Source of the DNA: Acidimicrobiales bacterium | GTDB lineage: Bacteria; Actinomycetota; Acidimicrobiia; Acidimicrobiales; Iamiaceae | Assembly (NCBI GenBank): GCA_035630295.1 | Contig: DASQKY010000006.1 | Span: 1-41,384, forward strand | DNA: 41,384 bases | Direction: 5' to 3' | Part shown: positions 1 through 8,100 of the stretch, in pieces | How positions within the stretch are numbered: the first letter of the stretch is position 1 | How the letters are laid out: each line of letters opens with the position of its first letter | Program-made: the position numbers and the translations under genes | The notes under the pieces: model-generated | Database searches by the model: none | What the model was told of the DNA's origin: nothing | What the model saw: only the letters and a program-made list of their open reading frames with translations

Positions 1-1
1 C

Positions 2-508
2 GTGCCGTACCCCACCTACCTGCGGTGGCGGGGCCTGTTGGCCACCGAGCCGCCCCGTCGGCCCGAGCCGGCCCGGCCCTCGGCGTCGGCCGCGGCCCGG
101 TCCGGGGACTGGAAGTTCGGCTTCGTCGCCTCCCAGGACCGCACCAGCGGCGCCGTGCAGATGCCCCCGGCCCGGGCGGCCATGGGCGGCGGCGCCATCG
201 ACGACATGGAGGAGCGACCCATGGCCGACGCGGTCGGCACCGTCGTCACCTCCACCATCGATCGCCTCGCCTACTCGCCCAGCCCTCCGATCGTGTTCGC
301 GGTGGTCGACTTCGACGGCGGCGGCCGCCTGCCGGTCGAGCTCACCGACTGCGACGCCGGCGAGGTCGGCATCGGCGTCCGGGTGGAGATGACGTTCCGC
401 CGCCTGTTCACCGCCGACGGCATCGCCAACTACTTCTGGAAGGCCCGGCCCCAGCGCGCCGCCGACGGCTCGGCCGTCACCGCCGCCGCCCCGGCCGCGG
501 CCGGCTGA
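2..508 (+). CDS. HMG-CoA-synthase-like protein with DUF35 OB-fold, C-terminal part (5' end outside window)
   Basis: The frame is open at the window edge, so the 168 visible residues are only the C-terminal part. The start motif YPTYLRWRG and the stretch WKFGFVASQDRTSGA resemble, from memory, the linker between a hydroxymethylglutaryl-CoA-synthase-like thiolase-fold domain and a DUF35 OB-fold. The OB-fold itself covers about residues 75-150 (PMADAVGTVVTSTIDRLAYSP, then FAVVDFDGGGR and VEMTFRRLF). DUF35 proteins bind CoA and bridge thiolases to partner enzymes. The next gene is a thiolase 17 bp downstream, which fits that role. The catalytic Cys of the synthase domain would lie outside the window, so whether this is a true synthase cannot be judged here. 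The tail is Ala-rich. Confidence 0.75.
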   Translation: MPYPTYLRWRGLLATEPPRRPEPARPSASAAARSGDWKFGFVASQDRTSGAVQMPPARAAMGGGAIDDMEERPMADAVGTVVTSTIDRLAYSPSPPIVFAVVDFDGGGRLPVELTDCDAGEVGIGVRVEMTFRRLFTADGIANYFWKARPQRAADGSAVTAAAPAAAG

Positions 509-525
509 CACGGGACGAGGAGCGC

Positions 526-1728
526 ATGGGATCGCACGGCATCCGCGACCGGGTGGCCATCGTCGGCATGGGGTGCACGGCCTTCGCCGAGCACTACGAC
601 AAGGGCGTGGACGACCTCCTGGTCGAGGCCACCACCGAGGCCCTGGCCGGCGCCGGGGTGGGGCGGGCCGACGCCGACGCCTGGTGGCTGGGGACGGCCC
701 AGTCGGGCATGAGCGGCATCGTCCTGGCCCGGGCCCTGCAGCTCCAGGGGGCGCCCGTGACCCGGGTCGAGAACATGTGCGCCACCGGCTCCGAGGCCCT
801 GCGCCAGGCCGCCTACGCCGTGGCCTCCGGAGCCTACGACCTGGCCGTCGCCGTCGGGGTGGAGAAGGTCAAGGACTCCGGCTACCAGGGTCTCAACGCC
901 TTCCCCGTCCCGTCCGACGGCACCGGGCGGACCCTCACCGCGGCGGCCATGTTCTCGATGGTGCTGCCGGCCTACGCCGAGCGCTACGGCGTCGACGCCG
1001 ATCGGCTGCGGCGGGTGGCGGCCGGCATCGCCAGCAAGAACCACGCCAACGGGGCCCGGAACCCGAAGGCCCAGTTCCGGCGCGAGATGTCGGTCGAGGC
1101 GATCTGCGCCATGCCGGCGGTGGCCGGCCAGCTCGGCGTGTTCGACTGCGCCGGGGTGGCCGACGGGGCGGCCGCCGCGGTGGTGTGCCGGGCCGAGGAC
1201 GCCCACCGCTACACCGACGCGCCGCTGTACGTGAAGGCCCTGTCCCTGGTGGCCGGCAACGGCTCGGGCCTCATCGACCCGGCCTACGACTACACGACGT
1301 TCCCCGAGGTGGCGGCGGCCGGGGCCGACGCCTACGCCCAGGCCGGCGTGGCCGACCCCCGGCGGGAGCTGGCCCTGGCCGAGGTGCACGACTGCTTCAC
1401 CCCGACCGAGCTGGTGCTCATGGAGGACCTGGGCTTCTCGGAGCGGGGCCGGGCCTGGCTCGACTGCGAGAAGGGCACCTTCGACCGGGACGGCGAGCTG
1501 CCGGTGAACCCCGACGGTGGGCTCAAGAGCTTCGGCCACCCGGTGGGGGCCAGCGGCCTGCGCATGCTGTACGAGGCCTGGCTCCAGCTCCGCCGGGAGG
1601 CGCCTCCCGACCGCCAGGTGGCCACCGTGGCCCAGGGTCGCACCCTGGCGCTGACCCACAACCTGGGCGGCTACCCGGGCGAGATGGTCAGCTTCGTGGG
1701 CATCGTCGGCACCGAGCCCTCGGCCTGA
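526..1728 (+). CDS. Thiolase family protein (acetyl-CoA acetyltransferase-like)
   Basis: A 400-residue protein starting at an ATG with GACGAGGAGCGC just upstream. Thiolase hallmarks are visible: nucleophile motif ENMCATGSEAL with Cys at about 85, EVHDCFTPTE with His at about 288, and the GGLKSFGHPVGASG loop with His at about 338. The second catalytic Cys of classical degradative thiolases (CxG near the C-terminus) is not evident; that region reads THNLGGYPGEM. This resembles the SCP2-thiolase/BbsB-like branch that works with DUF35 proteins. It lies 17 bp after the DUF35 protein, so the two are probably one operon and one complex. It may form or cleave a beta-ketoacyl-CoA. The substrate cannot be told. 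Confidence 0.85.
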   Translation: MGSHGIRDRVAIVGMGCTAFAEHYDKGVDDLLVEATTEALAGAGVGRADADAWWLGTAQSGMSGIVLARALQLQGAPVTRVENMCATGSEALRQAAYAVASGAYDLAVAVGVEKVKDSGYQGLNAFPVPSDGTGRTLTAAAMFSMVLPAYAERYGVDADRLRRVAAGIASKNHANGARNPKAQFRREMSVEAICAMPAVAGQLGVFDCAGVADGAAAAVVCRAEDAHRYTDAPLYVKALSLVAGNGSGLIDPAYDYTTFPEVAAAGADAYAQAGVADPRRELALAEVHDCFTPTELVLMEDLGFSERGRAWLDCEKGTFDRDGELPVNPDGGLKSFGHPVGASGLRMLYEAWLQLRREAPPDRQVATVAQGRTLALTHNLGGYPGEMVSFVGIVGTEPSA

Positions 1729-1738
1729 CCGGCCGGCC

Positions 1739-2044
1739 TCAGAGGCCGTAGCGGCCCCGGTCGCCCTCGGGGACCAGGTCGAGGTGCTCGGGGTTGTCCC
1801 CGATGTACTGGGCCACGTACCAGCACTGCGGGGCCACGTGCAGGCCGCGGGCCCGGGCGTCGCCCAGGGCCCTCCGGACCAGGTGGGCGGCCAGGCCCCG
1901 GCCCCGGAAGCGGGGGTCGACGACGGTGTGGGGCAGCACCACCACGCCGTCGCGCTCGTGGTGGTCGCAGAACCCGGCCGCCGCCCCGTCCACGGTGACC
2001 TCGTAGCGGCCGCGCTCGGGGTGGTCGGTGACCTCGATGCCCAC
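1739..2044 (-). CDS. Small GNAT-type N-acetyltransferase (NATD1/YjdJ-like)
   Basis: A 101-residue single-domain protein of the short acetyltransferase family. It carries the acetyl-CoA binding signature DPRFRGRGLAAHLVRRAL and ends with the family pattern APQCWYVAQYIGDNPEH, close to the C-x-Y-V-x-x-x-I motif of these short forms. The start is a GTG with no clear Shine-Dalgarno sequence; a TAGGGC hexamer lies seven bases upstream, so a leaderless start is possible. The substrate is unknown. It converges with the thiolase gene (10 bp between stops) and is followed upstream by a membrane protein on the same strand. Confidence 0.8.
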   Translation of the reverse strand: MGIEVTDHPERGRYEVTVDGAAAGFCDHHERDGVVVLPHTVVDPRFRGRGLAAHLVRRALGDARARGLHVAPQCWYVAQYIGDNPEHLDLVPEGDRGRYGL

Positions 2045-2095
2045 GGCCCGCGCCCTACCCGCCGGCCCGGGGGTGAAGCGCCACGGCGCGGCCGG

Positions 2096-3202
2096 TCAGG
2101 CCGGCGCGGCGGCGGGGTCGGTGGGGCCCGGGTCCGGCGGGCCGGTGCCGGGGACGTCGAGCCCCGCGGCGGTGACCCGGCCCTCGGCCGCGGCGCGCTC
2201 CTCCTCGGCCAGGGAGTCGAGCAGGGCGGCCACGAACACGGCCACCGACATCCCCACGATCGAGCCCCCCACGCCGTAGACCTCGTAGCCCACCAGGAAC
2301 GAGATCACGATGACCGCGGCCCCGGGGTGGGCCGCGCCGCGCGTGGCGCGCCCCAGGACGAGCCGGTGCAGCACCTGGAGGGCCAGGCCCCCGACGGCCA
2401 GGGCGATGCCCGCCTCGGGGGAGACCAGCCCGCCGGCCAGGAGGGCCGCCGGCAGGGTGGCCAGCACGATGCCCAGGGAGGGAACCAGGCTGGCCACGCC
2501 CACCACCAGGGCCAGCGGGGTGGGAGCGGGCAGGTCGGCGAGGCGGAAGGCGGCCCAGGCGATGATCCCGGTGGCCAGGGCCAGGAGGACGGCGGCGTCC
2601 ACGTAGACCTGGCTCTGCCCGAAGGCCCGCCCCACCACCCGGGCCAGCCGCTCGCGCCGGCTGGTGTCGCCGACCTGCTTCAGGGCCGCGGCGCTGAACC
2701 GGGGGCCCCACCCGAGGGCGAAGATGGTGAGGATCAGGGTCAGGAGCCAGGTCGACGCCCCGCCCCGGGCCTCCTCCCCGACCCGGCTGGAGGGCTGGCG
2801 CAGGTCCGAGGCGAAGTCCTCGGCCTTCTCGACCAGCCCGAACTCCCGGGCCGCCTCGCCGAAGCGCTCCGAGCGCTCGATGTCGGCAGCCACCTCCGGG
2901 ATGTCCTGCTGGAGGCGCTGGACCTGGGCGTCGAGGTCGCCGACCGCGCCCCACGTGATCAGCCCCACCAACCCCAGCACGGGCAGCAGGACCACGATGA
3001 GGGCCACCCCCCGCCGCATCTGCCGGCTGGCCAGCGAGACCAGGGGTTCCAGGGCCGCCGCGGCGACCAGGGCGGCCATCGCCCAGCCCAGGGGACGGCG
3101 GCCGGCCACGAGGATGTTCTGGGCCACCAGCGCGACCACGATGCCGCCGAACACGACGGCCCAGGCCGCGGGCCCGATGGTGAGGCGCACCTCGCGGTCC
3201 AC
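2096..3202 (-). CDS. AI-2E family membrane protein (first of a divergent pair)
   Basis: A 368-residue integral membrane protein. Two hydrophobic segments near the N-terminus (about 10-30 and 38-52), a third around 65-85, a soluble middle stretch with an amphipathic helix (DAQVQRLQQDIPEVAADIERS), then about five further segments match the AI-2E transporter/YdiK-PerM layout. These proteins export or permeate small molecules; a few are Na+/H+ antiporters or AI-2 exporters, so the substrate here is open. The acidic, Pro-rich C-tail (about 335-368) is typical. The GTG start sits 20 bp from the start of a second AI-2E gene on the other strand. Compared with that neighbour the sequence is diverged, so this is not a recent tandem copy. 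Confidence 0.85.
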   Translation of the reverse strand: MDREVRLTIGPAAWAVVFGGIVVALVAQNILVAGRRPLGWAMAALVAAAALEPLVSLASRQMRRGVALIVVLLPVLGLVGLITWGAVGDLDAQVQRLQQDIPEVAADIERSERFGEAAREFGLVEKAEDFASDLRQPSSRVGEEARGGASTWLLTLILTIFALGWGPRFSAAALKQVGDTSRRERLARVVGRAFGQSQVYVDAAVLLALATGIIAWAAFRLADLPAPTPLALVVGVASLVPSLGIVLATLPAALLAGGLVSPEAGIALAVGGLALQVLHRLVLGRATRGAAHPGAAVIVISFLVGYEVYGVGGSIVGMSVAVFVAALLDSLAEEERAAAEGRVTAAGLDVPGTGPPDPGPTDPAAAPA

Positions 3203-3222
3203 GGCCGCGTACCGTACCGACC
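3203..3222. promoter_or_regulatory. Shared symmetric promoter between two divergent AI-2E genes
   Basis: Only 20 bp separate the two GTG starts. On the plus strand TACCGT (3210-3215) stands seven bases before GTG 3223. On the minus strand TACGGT (complement of 3211-3216) stands eight bases before GTG 3202. The same GTACNGTAC dyad can thus serve as a -10 element in both directions, and both transcripts would be leaderless or nearly so. Confidence 0.5.
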
Positions 3223-4389
3223 GTGACCCGACCCCGCGACGATGGCCCCGCGGCCGGTCCGGCGTCGGGGCCGGCCCAGGAGCGGCTGTCGGTCCACCTC
3301 GAGGCCCGGTCGGTGGTCTGGGTGGTGGTGGGCATCCTGGCCCTGTTCGTGGGAGCCGCCTTCTTCCGGACCACCGTGCGGTCGCTCACCGTGATCGGCG
3401 TCGGGGTCCTCCTGGCCTTCGCCGTCGAGCCGCTGGTCCTGGCCGTGCAGCGGCGCATCGGCTGCCGCCGGGGGGCGGCGGTGGCCGCCGTGGGCGCCGG
3501 CCTGCTGATCGCCTTCGGGCTGCTGGCCATCCTTGTGGGCCCGCCGGCGGCGCGCCAGGCCCAGGACTTCGGCGACGAGCTGCCCGTGACCCTCCAGGAG
3601 ATCGAGCAGCTCCCCGTGGTGGGGCCCCGGCTGCAGGAGGCCGACTTCGCGGCCAAGGCCGAGCAGCGGATCAACACCCTGCCGGGCCAGTTGGACTCCT
3701 CCGGCGTGGGCGACGCGGCCCGGGGGGTGCTCAACGGCGCCCTCAACGCCCTGGGGGCGCTGCTGGTGGCCCTGGTGGTGCTTATCGACGGCTCCCGGCT
3801 GGTGGACCGCCTGCGCATGGCCATCCCGGCCCGGCACCGGGAACGGGCCGACACGGTGGGCCGCGTCTTCTACCGGGTGGTCGGCACCTACTTCGCCGGG
3901 TCGCTGCTGGTGGCCAGCATCGGGGGCACCTACGTGCTCATCGTGGGCCTGGCCGTCGGGGTGCCCCTGGCCCCGGTGGCCGCGGCCTGGTACGCCGTGG
4001 TCAGCCTCATCCCGCAGGTCGGCGGCTTCCTGGGCACGTCGTTCGTGACCGTGCTGGCCCTGACCCAGGGGGTGGTGCCCGCCCTCATCGTGCTGGTGCT
4101 GGTCGTCGCCTACATGAACACCGAGAACTACCTCATCACGCCGGCCATCGTCGGCGAGGCCGTCGACCTGTCGCCGCCGGTGACCATGCTGGCCGCCCTG
4201 GTCGGCGGGGCCGCCGCCGGGGTGCCCGGGGCCCTGGCCGCCACCCCGCTGTGCGGCACGGTCAAGGCCGTCTACCTCCAGTACCGCTTCGGCGAGACGG
4301 CGGCGCCGCCCACCCGGCTCCGCGACCGCCTGCAGGTGCCGGGGCCGATCCGGGCCCTGCTGCGCCGCCTGCGGGGCCGCGGCTCGTGA
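3223..4389 (+). CDS. AI-2E family membrane protein (second of a divergent pair)
   Basis: A 388-residue polytopic membrane protein of the AI-2E/YdiK family. After a short hydrophilic start it has two closely spaced hydrophobic segments (about 30-65), a third (about 80-105), a long soluble loop rich in Gln/Glu (FGDELPVTLQEIEQLPVVGP), then five C-terminal segments. The conserved patterns SLIPQVGGFLGT and MNTENYLITPAIVG are characteristic of the family. The GTG start lies directly behind a TACCGT-N7 element, suggesting a leaderless message. It is divergent from another family member, and both presumably act in the cytoplasmic membrane. The transported compound is unknown. A basic C-tail (RLRGRGS) ends the protein. 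Confidence 0.87.
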   Translation: MTRPRDDGPAAGPASGPAQERLSVHLEARSVVWVVVGILALFVGAAFFRTTVRSLTVIGVGVLLAFAVEPLVLAVQRRIGCRRGAAVAAVGAGLLIAFGLLAILVGPPAARQAQDFGDELPVTLQEIEQLPVVGPRLQEADFAAKAEQRINTLPGQLDSSGVGDAARGVLNGALNALGALLVALVVLIDGSRLVDRLRMAIPARHRERADTVGRVFYRVVGTYFAGSLLVASIGGTYVLIVGLAVGVPLAPVAAAWYAVVSLIPQVGGFLGTSFVTVLALTQGVVPALIVLVLVVAYMNTENYLITPAIVGEAVDLSPPVTMLAALVGGAAAGVPGALAATPLCGTVKAVYLQYRFGETAAPPTRLRDRLQVPGPIRALLRRLRGRGS

Positions 4390-4500
4390 CCGGCGCCGCC
4401 GGCGACGTGGACGGTGCCGTCCGCAGCAGCGAGCATGCTGTCACCGAGATCCCGGCCGCCGCCCCGTGAGGGCGGCCGCCAACCACCGAGGGGAGAGCAC

Positions 4501-5061
4501 GTGAAGGTGCCACGAGGGCCGTACGCGGCCATGGACCCGTCCCGCCGCCACCGGCTGACCGGCCGCGCCGTCGCCGCCGTGGTCGGCGCGAGCGGGGTGA
4601 TGGTGGCCGTGGCCAAGCCCATGCGCGACGGCGGCCACGACATCGTCCCCTTCGAGGTGGCCGGCGACGCCGCCACCGTGGATCGCATCATCGATGACTG
4701 GGGCCCGGCGGGGGTTCGGGCCGCCCGGCTCCAGACCTCGCTGGACATGGGCTACCTGGCCCTCTACGCGGTGGCCACCGCCGCCGGGTGCGCCACCGTG
4801 GCCGCCGCCGCCCGCCGCAACGGCCACGGGGCGGTGGCCGCCGCCGGTGACGTGCTGGGGTGGGCGTCGTTCGTGGCCGCCGGCTGCGACGCGGTGGAGA
4901 ACGCCTCGCTGCTGGCCGAGCTGTCGGGCGCCCGGGGCCCACTGCCCCGCCTGGCCCGGACCTGCGCCCTCACCAAGTTCTCGCTCATCGTCCCGGCCGT
5001 GGCCTACTCCGTCGGCGGCCTGGGGGCCCTGGGCGTGGCCCGGGCCCGGGGCGGGGGCTGA
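4501..5061 (+). CDS. Unknown four-helix membrane protein
   Basis: I do not recognise this 186-residue protein. The GTG start is chosen because GGGGAGAG sits about five bases upstream; an in-frame ATG further upstream at 4414 lacks such a site. Four hydrophobic segments are visible, at roughly residues 22-40, 80-102, 110-130 and 155-180. The motif LDMGYLALYAV opens the second, and GCDAVENASLL follows the third, a pattern of small four-helix proteins with conserved acidic residues at the membrane face. It is followed with one base between stop and start by another unknown gene, so the pair is probably co-transcribed. Confidence 0.7.
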   Translation: MKVPRGPYAAMDPSRRHRLTGRAVAAVVGASGVMVAVAKPMRDGGHDIVPFEVAGDAATVDRIIDDWGPAGVRAARLQTSLDMGYLALYAVATAAGCATVAAAARRNGHGAVAAAGDVLGWASFVAAGCDAVENASLLAELSGARGPLPRLARTCALTKFSLIVPAVAYSVGGLGALGVARARGGG

Positions 5062-5062
5062 G

Positions 5063-5548
5063 GTGGCCCGTCGCGCCCTGCCCGAGCAGATCGAGTTCAC
5101 CGGCGCCGACACCGGCCGGGCCCTGGCCGCCCTGGACGAGCTGGTGGCCGCGTCGGCGGGGTGGGCCAACCTGTACCCCGAGGTGGAGGAGGACGACGCC
5201 CGGGCGGTCACCCCCTCGGCGGTGGCCTCCTGGTTCCGGGTGCCGGGCCCCCCCATCCCGCAGGCGACGTTCATCGCCCCCACCGACGGACGGCGGGGGC
5301 GCACCCCGGCCCAGGTCGGCCTGACCCACGGCGTGGGGGCGACGGTGGTGCCCCGCCTGGCCGAGCAGGGCCTGCCCCTCCCCGAGGGGTGGGCGGTGGT
5401 GCAGGACCACCTGCGCCGGGGCCTGGTGGTGCGCCTGGACGACCCGCCCGACACCATGGCCGTGCTGGGCTGGTCCCTGCGGGCCATCGAGGCCCTGTGC
5501 CCCATCCCCGTCACCGGTGGCTGGCTGGCCGAGGTGCACCGGGGCTGA
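5063..5548 (+). CDS. Conserved hypothetical protein, soluble
   Basis: A 161-residue soluble protein of unknown function. The GTG start directly follows the upstream stop (TGA then G then GTG), which points to coupled translation. The sequence has a helical N-terminus (ALPEQIEFTGADTGRALAAL), an acidic patch (YPEVEEDDA), then a beta-rich part with LTHGVGATVVPRLAEQG, PEGWAVVQDHLRRGLVV and LCPIPVTGGW. Similar arrangements occur, from memory, in uncharacterised actinobacterial proteins. No catalytic motif stands out. The gene ends immediately before a heptanucleotide repeat tract. Confidence 0.72.
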   Translation: MARRALPEQIEFTGADTGRALAALDELVAASAGWANLYPEVEEDDARAVTPSAVASWFRVPGPPIPQATFIAPTDGRRGRTPAQVGLTHGVGATVVPRLAEQGLPLPEGWAVVQDHLRRGLVVRLDDPPDTMAVLGWSLRAIEALCPIPVTGGWLAEVHRG

Positions 5549-5550
5549 TC

Positions 5551-5610
5551 CCGCCCGCCGCCCGCCGCCCGCCGCCCGCCGCCCGCCGCCCGCCGCCCGC
5601 CGCCCGCCGC
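5551..5610. repeat. Heptanucleotide tandem repeat (CCGCCCG x 8.6)
   Basis: Sixty bases consist of perfect head-to-tail copies of CCGCCCG, about 8.6 units, starting two bases after the stop of the upstream gene. The unit is not a multiple of three, so copy-number change would shift frame if it were translated. It lies between two convergent genes and outside both reading frames. Confidence 0.95.
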
Positions 5611-5649
5611 TCGGTCGGCTCAGCCAGGGGGGTCTCGACCGGAGGGGTC

Positions 5650-6165
5650 TCAGCCGGTGGGGGGCTCGCCCAGCAGGAGCTGCACGGGGGCCAGCTCACC
5701 GGAGAAGTGGGGTTCCCAGGGCAGGGCGCCGGCCGGGTCGGGCCACGCCAGCTGGACCATGCGGAAGGCGTCGGGAGCCTCGCCGGCCAGCACGTGGTGC
5801 TCGGCCAGGGCCGGGAACAGGCCGACGGCGGCCCCGGGGTCGACGGGCAGCAGGGCGCAGGGCTGGCCCCCGTCGAGCAGCCCGATGAACGGGGCGCCCA
5901 CGGGCAGCGCCGTCCCGCCGGCCAGCGCGTCGGCCACCAGGCCGAACAGGCCCCGGCAGGCCACCGGGGTCAGGCCGAACAGGCACAGCTCGGGGAAGGC
6001 GAAGCGGTCCTCGAAGCCGATGGTGTAGGCGTAGCGGGGCAGCGGCGGGTCGACGTCGACCCGGGCCGGCACGGCGTCGAGGGCCCACCCCTCGCGCTCC
6101 AGCATGAACTCCACCTTGTCCCGGTGGCTCATGTTCCGGTCGGGGAACACGTCGTCGCCGGCCAT
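5650..6165 (-). CDS. DUF4262 domain-containing protein
   Basis: A 171-residue protein matching the DUF4262 family: an N-terminal helix (HRDKVEFMLEREGWALDAV), the diagnostic PRYAYTIGFEDRFAFPELCLFGL block at about 44-66, and a C-terminal half ending in WPDPAGALPWEP. The family is widespread in actinobacteria and has no established function. The ATG is chosen as the first in a frame that is otherwise open upstream through the Ku gene; a later ATG (MSHRDK) eleven codons on is an alternative. It lies 59 bp downstream of ku on the same strand, so it may be read with it. Confidence 0.85.
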   Translation of the reverse strand: MAGDDVFPDRNMSHRDKVEFMLEREGWALDAVPARVDVDPPLPRYAYTIGFEDRFAFPELCLFGLTPVACRGLFGLVADALAGGTALPVGAPFIGLLDGGQPCALLPVDPGAAVGLFPALAEHHVLAGEAPDAFRMVQLAWPDPAGALPWEPHFSGELAPVQLLLGEPPTG

Positions 6166-6224
6166 CGCCCCAGCCTCGCAGACCGGGGCCGGTGCGGGCC
6201 GGGCCGGCGCCGGGGACCGACCGG

Positions 6225-7133
6225 TCAGGAGGCCTTGCGCTTGGCCGCCTTCTTGGTGGACTTGGTGGCCTTCTTGGCCTTGGCCGGGGCCTTCTCCTCG
6301 TCCGCCTCCTTCTCGCCGTCGGTGGCGGCCGGGTGGCGGCGGCGGGCCTTCTTGGCCTCGGCGATGCTGGCCTCCAGGGCGGCCATGATGTCGACCACCT
6401 TGCCGTCGTCGGGCTCCTCGGGCTCGCCCTCGATGATCTCGGTGGCCCCGTTGGCCCGGGCCTCGATGAGCTCCAGGACCTTCTCCCGGTACTCGTCCCG
6501 GTACTCCTCGACGTCGAAGGGCTCGGTCAGCGACTCGATCAGGGCCTCGGCGATCTTGCGCTCCTTGGCCGAGACCTCGACGTCGGACACCGCGTCCAGG
6601 GCCTCGTGCTCGGCCGGGTCGTTGACCTCGTCCGCGTAGACCATGGTCGAGAGGACCAGGCGGCCGTCCAGGGGGCGCAGGGTGGCCAGGTGCTCCTTGG
6701 TGCGCATGACGAAGCGGGCCACGGCCACCTTGCCCGACTCCTCCATGGCCTGGAGCAGCAGGGCGTAGGGCTTGGGCGTGGACGGGTCGGGCACCACGTT
6801 GTAGGCCGTGTCGTACATGATCGGGTCGATCTCGGACAGGTCGACGAACTGCTCGATCTCGATGGTCTTGGTGGCCTTGGGGTCGAGGGAGGCCAGGTCC
6901 GAGTCGGTGAGCACCACGTACTCGCCGTCGCTCTGCTCGTAGCCCTTGGCGATGTCGTCCCAGCTCACCTCGGACCCATCGGCGGCCGAGACGCGCTTCT
7001 GCTTCACCCGGGCCCCGGTGCGGGTGTCGACCTGGTGGAAGCGCACGGTCTTGCGCGACACGGCGGAGTAGAGCTTCACCGGGATCGACACCAGCCCGAA
7101 GCTGATGGCCCCTGACCAGGCAGTCGACGGCAT
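6225..7133 (-). CDS. ku: Ku protein, non-homologous end joining
   Basis: A 302-residue bacterial Ku homodimer subunit. It opens with the family signature STAWSGAISFGLVSIPVKLY and continues through the beta-barrel ring (HQVDTRTGARVKQKR, YVVLTDSDLASLDPKATKTIEIEQF) and PYALLLQAMEESGKVAVARF. Ku encircles DNA ends and recruits the LigD machinery. The C-terminal tail from about 260 is rich in Lys and Ala (KKARRRH, AKAKKATKSTKKAAKRKAS), like the DNA-binding extensions of other actinobacterial Ku proteins. Of two in-frame ATGs, 7133 is preferred because GGGGGAG lies ten bases upstream, whereas it is too close to the ATG at 7142. The LigD polymerase-domain gene is at 31.4 kb. Confidence 0.95.
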   Translation of the reverse strand: MPSTAWSGAISFGLVSIPVKLYSAVSRKTVRFHQVDTRTGARVKQKRVSAADGSEVSWDDIAKGYEQSDGEYVVLTDSDLASLDPKATKTIEIEQFVDLSEIDPIMYDTAYNVVPDPSTPKPYALLLQAMEESGKVAVARFVMRTKEHLATLRPLDGRLVLSTMVYADEVNDPAEHEALDAVSDVEVSAKERKIAEALIESLTEPFDVEEYRDEYREKVLELIEARANGATEIIEGEPEEPDDGKVVDIMAALEASIAEAKKARRRHPAATDGEKEADEEKAPAKAKKATKSTKKAAKRKAS

Positions 7134-7201
7134 GGGACCCATTCTCCCCCGGAGAGGCCCCCCGACGCACCCCGGCCCGCCGCCGAGGCCGCCCCCAGGG
7201 G

Positions 7202-7987
7202 TCAGGACAGGGTGAGGTCGGCGCTCAGGGGCCAGTGGTCGGAGGGCAGGCGCGGGCCCGGCGGGGTGGCGTGGACGGTGGCCGAGCGCACCGACCACTC
7301 CCCGCTGGAGAGGATGTGGTCGATCTGGACACCGTCGCGCCGGCCGGTGAACTGGTGGGCGGTGCCCGTCCCCTCGGGCAACAGCACCGGCTCCAGCCCC
7401 CCGGCCCGCAGGGCGGCGATCGTCCCCGACGGGGGGGTGGCGTTGAGGTCGCCCACCACCAGGCGCGGGAGGTCGGGCCGCAGCCAGCCCAGGAGCTGCT
7501 CGGCGCTGCGGACCCGGTTCTCCTTCCGGGCCTCGTCCAGGTGGGTGGTGGCCACCTGCACCGTGCGGTCCCAGGCGATGAGGTGGAGCTCGGCCACGGT
7601 GGCGGTGCGGGGGAACGACGCCTCCGGCAGCCGGGTGCCGGCCACGTCCGGGGTGGGCCCGTACCAGCGGGTGGTGGCCCCGGTGGCGGTGGCCGACCCG
7701 GCCCTGACCAGGAGGGGACCCATCTCCCCGCCGCGTCGGCTCGACCGCCCCTCGCCGGCCAGCACGACGTAGCCCGGCAGGTGGCGGGCCAGCCATCGGA
7801 GCTGGAAGCGGTACACCTCCTGCAGCCCGAGGACGTCGGCGTCGAGGTCCTGGATGGCCCGCAGGGTGGCCCGGCGCCGGAACGGCCACGAGTTGCACCC
7901 GTCCCAGGCCAACCCGTTGCGGATGTTGAAGGTGGCCACCCGCAGGGTGCGGGGCGGGGCGGGCCCGTCGGCCGGTGGCATGCTCAC
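7202..7987 (-). CDS. Endonuclease/exonuclease/phosphatase family protein
   Basis: A 261-residue metal-dependent EEP-fold enzyme. Family motifs appear in order: RVATFNIRNG (Asn metal/phosphate site), LGLQEVYRFQ (metal-binding Glu), TTHLDE, the VVGDLNATP motif with the catalytic Asp-x-Asn, and the terminal SDHWPLSADL with Asp-His. There is no signal peptide, so it likely acts in the cytoplasm. EEP members include nucleases, sphingomyelinases and inositol phosphatases; the sequence does not discriminate. The start is GTG 7987 or ATG 7981, with no clear Shine-Dalgarno sequence at either. It is divergent from the nitrite/sulfite reductase gene. Confidence 0.88.
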   Translation of the reverse strand: MSMPPADGPAPPRTLRVATFNIRNGLAWDGCNSWPFRRRATLRAIQDLDADVLGLQEVYRFQLRWLARHLPGYVVLAGEGRSSRRGGEMGPLLVRAGSATATGATTRWYGPTPDVAGTRLPEASFPRTATVAELHLIAWDRTVQVATTHLDEARKENRVRSAEQLLGWLRPDLPRLVVGDLNATPPSGTIAALRAGGLEPVLLPEGTGTAHQFTGRRDGVQIDHILSSGEWSVRSATVHATPPGPRLPSDHWPLSADLTLS

Positions 7988-8100
7988 CGGCCCGATGCTG
8001 GTGCCTGGCGCCGCCGGAGGGAAGCGGACACGGCGCAGGCGGCGACGCCGGGGGCCGGCCGCCCTCGCTCACACGGGGGGCCGGGCCCGGTGAGGGGGCC

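Noticed and set aside
430-1659. A 409-codon antisense open frame under the thiolase gene
   Set aside because: Its composition (Gly, His, Val, Arg-rich) and lack of any motif are what high third-position GC produces on the opposite strand; the thiolase frame is clearly the real one.
5551-5610. CRISPR-like array
   Set aside because: The units are seven bases, without spacers; it is a simple tandem repeat.
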